64,000 bases of DNA from a virus: positions 62,001-126,000 of the IMG/VR virus record IMGVR_UViG_3300042874_000443. One strand, 5' to 3'. Positions 59,207-64,000 of the stretch are shown piece after piece. Positions within the stretch are counted from its first letter, which is position 1. Every line of letters starts with the position of its first letter. The position numbers and the translations under genes were made by a program. The notes beneath the pieces are model-generated. The model was not told the origin of the DNA and did not search any database. It saw only the letters and a program-made list of their open reading frames with translations.

Positions 59207-60180
59207 GGCGGACTCGGGGGTGTGGGCGGGTTCGGGTCGATCGTACCCTTGATGTTGCTCGTGGCAGGTGGACCAGTGAGAAACACAGCGGCCGCTGCTA
59301 CCAGTTGCTGTGCGGCGTTGAGGACACCGTTTACAACAGACGTCGGTTGCTCCGTACCTGCAACCGACACACTCGCCGGCGTTGGTGGAACAACCGCCGT
59401 TGCAATCACCGACGTTGAGGCTGCGGTGTTGACGGGTTGCAGGGCTGCGATCGCAGCATCCGCAGACAGTTTGACGTACTGGTCGACCGTCACTTTGTTG
59501 AACGCGATGTTCTGAAGAATCACGTACTCCTTGACGAGGAAGGAGAACGAGAAGGGCACCGCAAGCTCGTTGTCTGCGTTGAGCTGCTGCTGCTGCGAGA
59601 TCAACACCCCTGAAACGATCACGGAATCGTAGCGAAGACGTGCAAGGGCACCGCGTCGCGCGAGCTGTGTGCCGCGAAGCATCAGCTGGTAGGCCTTCGC
59701 GAAGCCGGACCGTTGGTCGTCCTGCATCGAGTTGAGTAACATGCCCGAGTACTGGAACGTCGGGGGCGACTGTCCGTAGAAGAAGGCGACATAGTCGTCT
59801 GCTAAGACTTTGTCGACCTGCATGATCTCTTGGAACGTCTCGTTGGCCGACGACAGAAAGAAGTCGATGAAGCCGGTGCCACCAGTTGCGTTGGTTCCGA
59901 GGAGCACTTTGGCCAACGACTGCGTCGCGTCGTCACCAGGGAGTGTCGCGAGGTACTTCGATCGATCGGTGTCGCTCAGGTCTGCGACGGAGATGTAGAG
60001 GCGTGCAAGCGTGTCGCGAAACTCGGCGTCACGCGGGCTGAACTTCGCGTACTTCGGCGACATCAGCGGGTTCGTTGCGAACACGCCCGACTGCCGTGGG
60101 TTGTACTTCGCCGACACGCCGTTGGCGGTCACGAAGGGGACGTTGAAGGAGCCGCCGGATTTATCGTATGGGCCGGGCAT
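59203..60180 (-). CDS. Virion structural protein, 325 aa
   Basis: ATG 60180 follows AGAGGT; an earlier in-frame ATG at 60204 lies in the upstream gene. The N-terminus is polar (PGPYDKSGGSFNVP). It has a helical centre with YISVADLSDTDRSKYLATLP and VKEYVILQNIAFNKVTVD. The C-terminal about 90 residues are Pro/Ala/Thr/Val-rich and disordered or extended. No family is recognised. It is placed between the tape-measure candidate and the fibre gene. Confidence 0.75.
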   Translation of the reverse strand: MPGPYDKSGGSFNVPFVTANGVSAKYNPRQSGVFATNPLMSPKYAKFSPRDAEFRDTLARLYISVADLSDTDRSKYLATLPGDDATQSLAKVLLGTNATGGTGFIDFFLSSANETFQEIMQVDKVLADDYVAFFYGQSPPTFQYSGMLLNSMQDDQRSGFAKAYQLMLRGTQLARRGALARLRYDSVIVSGVLISQQQQLNADNELAVPFSFSFLVKEYVILQNIAFNKVTVDQYVKLSADAAIAALQPVNTAASTSVIATAVVPPTPASVSVAGTEQPTSVVNGVLNAAQQLVAAAAVFLTGPPATSNIKGTIDPNPPTPPSPP

Positions 60181-60182
60181 CG

Positions 60183-63100
60183 TTACCTCTGGGATTGAAA
60201 CCACGGCATGGCGGTGATGAGGCGATCGGTTTCAGAACCGCCCTTGAAGTCTTTGACGACGGTGGCGAACTCGCCCACTGATTTGGCGAACAAGACGGTG
60301 GAATCCGCTTGGAGTTTAGCGGAAGGATCCACATCGCCAGTTGCGTTCGCCGCCTCCTCGTCCATACGCGCGATCTGCGAATCGATGTCTCGAAGGCGGT
60401 CGCTTGACGCCCCGCTGTGCCGTGTCGTCTTGGAGGACGGCCCTGCTTTCGCGATCTCGTCATTGAGACCGCTGCTGTCACCCTTGCTCCACTTTTCGTA
60501 CGCCGCCTTCATCTTCGGGTCGAGCTTTTCGACTTCGTCTGCCGTGAGCGATCGGAAGGCCTTGTCGGGGTCCATCCCTTCGAGGTCCTTGCGGCCTGTC
60601 TGGCTCGCGAGCTTCGAGGCGAATTCGTCGCGCGCAGCCAGTTCCATCTTGTGACCCGCAGCCGTGCGCACAAGCTTCATGCTTGAAGTCACACCTGCCA
60701 GGTCTTGTGTACCCCGGAACGTGCGTTCCATCGCGTCGGCCGTGTCTTTGGACATGCTTCCAGCAACACGAAGCGCCCTCTCTTGAAGAGCTGCCAGTTT
60801 GTCCGGTTGGTCCTTGAACTTGGCGCCAATCTCTTTGGTGATCTGTTCACCGCGCTTCTTCTCTTCGTCATTGCCCGACGTCTTGGCGCGTTCTGCTGTT
60901 GCCAGCGCGAGCACCAAGTCGCCTTCGTCACCTTTGTTCTGTGAAACGAGTGCTTTGACCTCGGCCATCGTCTTGTCACTGACGGCACCCATGCCAGACA
61001 TCTTCAGTTCGTCCGCAATCTGCGCCTTTGCAGCGTCACGGTCACCCTTCAGGTCGACACCGCCCGCGCGCATCTCGACGTCCTTGGCTTTCTCGAAGCG
61101 TTCGATCTTCTTTTGATCGCCACTCGCGTACACCGTGTCGGACATACGCTTCATGATCTGACCCTTGCTGCCCTCCCATGCTTTCTCTGCTTGCGCCCGC
61201 GTCATGCCGTCCGAACCTTTGGTTGCAGCGCTGATGAAGTGGTCCTTCATCTCGGATGCACTCATAGCGCGCGCGGACTTGATGTAACCGGCTTCGCCGC
61301 CACCCGCGAGCATCGCTGTAGTCGCTCGTCCGATGATGTCCAGGGCGTTGAACTTCTTGCCGCCGGGGCCACCGACATCACTGATGCGTTGGAACGTTGT
61401 TGAGAGTTGTTGTGAGGTGAGCGCTGGCGCAGAAACCGCATGGCTGACGTCGATGACGTCTTGCACACGTTTCAACGCTTCTTCCGGGTCTCCAAACGTT
61501 TCGCCGAGGCTCGTGTATCGCCCCTTGCTGTAGTCCGCGATCGCGGCGAGCCTATTCGCACCGCTCTCGGAGGTAAGCCCTAAGAAGCTTCCCATGCGGT
61601 TCAACTGACGCCCCGCCGAACGGCCAAAGGCGCCACCGAGGCCCCCCGTTCCAGTTTCGCTGACGAAGTTGGAACCGCCACGTGCGTACGATCGGCGAAG
61701 ACCGCCCTTCTGAATCGACTCCTTCAATAGCGCGCGTTCGTCACCGCTTGTCGCAAGGTCTGAATCGCCGTACCGGCGAATGTGCTCGCCACGGCCTGCG
61801 GCTTCCTCGTCTTCACGCACGCGCTCGAAGTGTTCGGAGATGGAACGGAAGGGCGAGGACAGTGTGTCGCTGACGCTATCGATCGCACCGCGGATGCCGC
61901 GCTTCATGCGCGTCGCGAGTCCCGGCGTTCGATACTGCTCGCGTTGCGCTTTCTCTTGCTCGACGACTTCTTGTCGCTGCACGCGCAACTGATTCGCCAT
62001 GCCCTGCCAGTACGAACGACTCGAGAACTGGACCTCGAGCGCGCGCGCCTGGTCTGCACCCAAACCCGTCGTCGACTGAAGAGCCGTGCCCAACGACATG
62101 CCCGGGACCTGCGCCTGAAACGCGCGTGCCTGCGACAACATGTTCATCTGCATCTCGCCCGGCTTCATCTTCTGGGCGATCTCGTCCTTCATCTCCTGGC
62201 GACGCGTGTTCCACTCGAAGATGCCCTTCGTATCCATGTTGCGGAGCGAGTCCGCGGCGAGACGCTGAACCTCGTCGAACGGCCGAGTCTGCATCTCGCG
62301 ATACCGCGCCATGTCGACCTGCATTTTGCCGCCGGGACCACGCCCCATCGCGGCGAGCATGTACTGGTCGTTCTGCATCGCAGAGAGCGACGCCATCGTA
62401 TTGATCTGTCCGAGACCCGCGCGCCCACCTGCTCGCGCAAGCTGTAGATCGTTGAGCGCTCCCGACGACGCGGCAACGTTCGCAGCACCGGCTCCGTACA
62501 TAGATGCGCCAGCGCCAGTCGCTCCAACAAGGCCGTACTGACTCGCCATGTCGGCGCCGCCGGCCATGATCTGACCCATCTGCTGCTGGGACACGCCGGC
62601 CATACGCGCGAACGAGGCGCGATTTGCGACGGCGCCCGCTTGTGCCGCGAGACCTTGGAAACCCATCTCACGCATCTGCCCGAGCGATTGAATGGCGTCT
62701 CGCACATCCGGGTCGCCGGTGATCTTCATCAGCATCTTAACGGTCTTCGAGATCTCCTTGACCTTCTGGACCATCTGGTCAGAGGACTGCGCTCCTGTCA
62801 GCAGTCCTTGCCCTGCCGACATCTGCATGATGCGCATCGTGTCCTGGGTGTTGAACCCAGTACGCTCGAAGTCATAATCACGCTGAAGGTGGCGGACACC
62901 TGTCGCGACACCACGTGCACTGTGCGCATCCATTCCAGAACCCGTCACCATGTTCATGTTTGGTCCTGAGACCATGAACGGTGACGTCATCTGTTGAATC
63001 TGTCGGCCACGTGCGAAATCTTGTGTGACCGGATTGAAGACCATGTTGGAGACAGCTCCACCGATCTTTCCGCCGAGGAAGCTGCCCGCCATTGTTCCAA

Positions 63101-63734
63101 GCGGTCCGAAGGCCGAACCCAGTGCACCACCAATCACAGATCCGCCGATGCCCATTGCGGCTTCGCCAATGCCTGCGATCGTACCCATCGTCTGCGCTTG
63201 GGCGTGATGCATCATCTGCAGGTTGCGCTGCGCCGGCGTTGCGAAGTGTGCTCCGGGCAGTGTTGGTGCGAACGGGTTGAACACCGACGGCATGCGAGGT
63301 GTGCCGAAGCCGCCGCCACCAGCGAAGCCGCCTCCGCCGCCGAAACCGCCGCCACCAGCGAAGCCCCCGCTGAACGCAGCGCCGCCGCCTCCACCTCCGC
63401 CGCCACCCATCGCAGGCGCCGCGAACGGGTTCATCATGCTCATGCCGCCCATCGCACCGACCGATGGCATCGGTGCCGAAGGGGGTGGTTGATAGCGCGT
63501 GACCTGCGCGGCTTGCAGCGTCTGCTGCACCATGTTCTGGTGCATGTTCATCGCGTGCATCGCCGCTTCGGATGGATGCGGGATCTGTGGTGGAGGCGGC
63601 GGCGCTTGGAACTGCGCGCCCGCGCCCGCCATCGCTTGCGACTGCTGCATCGGCAAGAGGCCGAGGTTGTATTGCATCGCCGAAAACCCAGAGAGCATCT
63701 GCTTCAGGGTCTCGTTGGATGGTTGATCGGCCAT
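60183..63734 (-). CDS. Tape measure candidate, 1183 aa
   Basis: ATG 63734 lies eight bases after a TACAAT element, without a clear ribosome site. The N-terminal about 160 residues are Gln/Met/Pro/Gly-rich with long glycine runs. Residues about 180-240 form glycine-zipper hydrophobic helices (GIGGSVIGGALGSAFG). The remaining about 900 residues are mostly charged helices. Length, helix content and hydrophobic stretches suit a tape measure or injected internal virion protein. There is no frameshift-type chaperone pair visible before it, so the name remains tentative. Confidence 0.65.
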   Translation of the reverse strand: MADQPSNETLKQMLSGFSAMQYNLGLLPMQQSQAMAGAGAQFQAPPPPPQIPHPSEAAMHAMNMHQNMVQQTLQAAQVTRYQPPPSAPMPSVGAMGGMSMMNPFAAPAMGGGGGGGGGAAFSGGFAGGGGFGGGGGFAGGGGFGTPRMPSVFNPFAPTLPGAHFATPAQRNLQMMHHAQAQTMGTIAGIGEAAMGIGGSVIGGALGSAFGPLGTMAGSFLGGKIGGAVSNMVFNPVTQDFARGRQIQQMTSPFMVSGPNMNMVTGSGMDAHSARGVATGVRHLQRDYDFERTGFNTQDTMRIMQMSAGQGLLTGAQSSDQMVQKVKEISKTVKMLMKITGDPDVRDAIQSLGQMREMGFQGLAAQAGAVANRASFARMAGVSQQQMGQIMAGGADMASQYGLVGATGAGASMYGAGAANVAASSGALNDLQLARAGGRAGLGQINTMASLSAMQNDQYMLAAMGRGPGGKMQVDMARYREMQTRPFDEVQRLAADSLRNMDTKGIFEWNTRRQEMKDEIAQKMKPGEMQMNMLSQARAFQAQVPGMSLGTALQSTTGLGADQARALEVQFSSRSYWQGMANQLRVQRQEVVEQEKAQREQYRTPGLATRMKRGIRGAIDSVSDTLSSPFRSISEHFERVREDEEAAGRGEHIRRYGDSDLATSGDERALLKESIQKGGLRRSYARGGSNFVSETGTGGLGGAFGRSAGRQLNRMGSFLGLTSESGANRLAAIADYSKGRYTSLGETFGDPEEALKRVQDVIDVSHAVSAPALTSQQLSTTFQRISDVGGPGGKKFNALDIIGRATTAMLAGGGEAGYIKSARAMSASEMKDHFISAATKGSDGMTRAQAEKAWEGSKGQIMKRMSDTVYASGDQKKIERFEKAKDVEMRAGGVDLKGDRDAAKAQIADELKMSGMGAVSDKTMAEVKALVSQNKGDEGDLVLALATAERAKTSGNDEEKKRGEQITKEIGAKFKDQPDKLAALQERALRVAGSMSKDTADAMERTFRGTQDLAGVTSSMKLVRTAAGHKMELAARDEFASKLASQTGRKDLEGMDPDKAFRSLTADEVEKLDPKMKAAYEKWSKGDSSGLNDEIAKAGPSSKTTRHSGASSDRLRDIDSQIARMDEEAANATGDVDPSAKLQADSTVLFAKSVGEFATVVKDFKGGSETDRLITAMPWFQSQR

Positions 63735-63742
63735 GCGAGGTT

Positions 63743-63749
63743 ATTGTAG
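63743..63749 (-). promoter_or_regulatory. Weak match to candidate late promoter
   Basis: The minus strand reads CTACAAT, a two-base variant of CCTATAAT, ending eight bases before ATG 63734. It is a lower-confidence member of the motif set. Confidence 0.3.
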
Positions 63750-63762
63750 CGGATTCGGTGAG

Positions 63763-63999
63763 TTACTTGGGTTCCTTGAGCTTTTGGTCGTGATACTCGC
63801 CCATCCGCTCGAGGCGCTTGATGAGGTCCTCGTCCCGCTGTCGCTTCGCACGAACCCGCGCTTGTGCATCGCGACGCATCGCCACCTTCTTGCGAAGAAG
63901 ATCAGCATCGTACGTTTCTTGGAAGACCTCGGCAGCGTAGTCGGCCACGATCCCGCCGAACGCCTTGTCGGCGTCGACGTTGTACACGCGCGCGATCAT
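63763..63999 (-). CDS. Small charged helical protein, possibly truncated
   Basis: The frame starts with ATG 63999, one base from the window edge, so the true start may lie beyond. The visible 78 residues begin MIARVYNVDADKAFGG and are otherwise highly charged and helical (RDAQARVRAKRQRDEDL). This looks like a coiled coil. It precedes the tape-measure candidate and may be a tail assembly protein. Family unknown. Confidence 0.6.
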   Translation of the reverse strand: MIARVYNVDADKAFGGIVADYAAEVFQETYDADLLRKKVAMRRDAQARVRAKRQRDEDLIKRLERMGEYHDQKLKEPK

Positions 64000-64000
64000 C

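Noticed and set aside
1-64000. tRNA genes and CRISPR arrays
   Set aside because: I saw no cloverleaf with a T-arm consensus and no regularly spaced direct repeats. A tRNA scan would settle the former.

Overview
This window is part of the genome of a large, GC-rich, double-stranded DNA tailed phage. The baseplate genes (gp25-like wedge, J-like wedge, hub with a lytic domain) point to a contractile-tail (myovirus-like) particle. I see no ribosomal, tRNA or host housekeeping genes. Genes are packed end to end with many ATGA, GTGA, TGATG and TAATG overlaps, and the longest gene-free stretch is under 200 bases. The major capsid protein, tail sheath, tail tube and small terminase subunit are not recognised here and may lie outside the window.

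Layout. 1-15184 (minus strand): a virion/transcription cluster read right to left. It runs portal, small protein, a giant RNA polymerase polypeptide (beta fused to the N-terminal half of beta-prime), two small proteins, the separate C-terminal half of beta-prime, a run of small proteins sharing an N-terminal peptide motif, an inserted HNH endonuclease, a large Met/Gly/Pro-rich protein, and a truncated gene at the edge. 15237-31636 (mostly plus): replication and recombination. It holds an SNF2-type helicase, two Fe-S PD-(D/E)XK nucleases, small coupled genes, an HNH endonuclease, a Cys-rich protein, a DnaG-type primase-helicase fusion, a UDG-exonuclease-PolA fusion preceded by a stand-alone copy of the polymerase thumb segment, and a DnaQ-like exonuclease. 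A sigma-70-like factor (20886-21677) is on the opposite strand. 31639-39112 (mixed): large terminase, a MoxR-type AAA+ ATPase with its VWA/metallopeptidase partner, a DUF932-like protein and a clear terminator. 40555-44904 (plus): RuvC-like resolvase and a cobalamin-type (class II) ribonucleotide reductase interrupted by an intein. 39116-40466 and 44901-64000 (minus): tail fibre-like and baseplate proteins, an M23 peptidase, a second sigma-like factor, a hub with a transglycosylase-like domain, and a tape-measure candidate.

How it may work together. The phage carries catalytic RNA polymerase subunits plus two sigma-like proteins. One sigma gene stands alone near replication genes and the other sits inside the baseplate operon. 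A recurring minus-strand motif, CCTATAAT with no obvious -35 box, precedes several virion-side genes and is a candidate late promoter. Because the polymerase genes are coupled to portal-side virion genes, a virion-packaged polymerase as in phiKZ-type phages is a reasonable inference, but it is not proven by sequence alone.

The most unusual observations are the fused/split RNA polymerase, the stand-alone thumb-segment paralogue beside the polymerase, the sigma factor in the baseplate operon, the shared N-terminal peptide of the RNAP-cluster small proteins, and the reductase intein with an atypical C-terminus.
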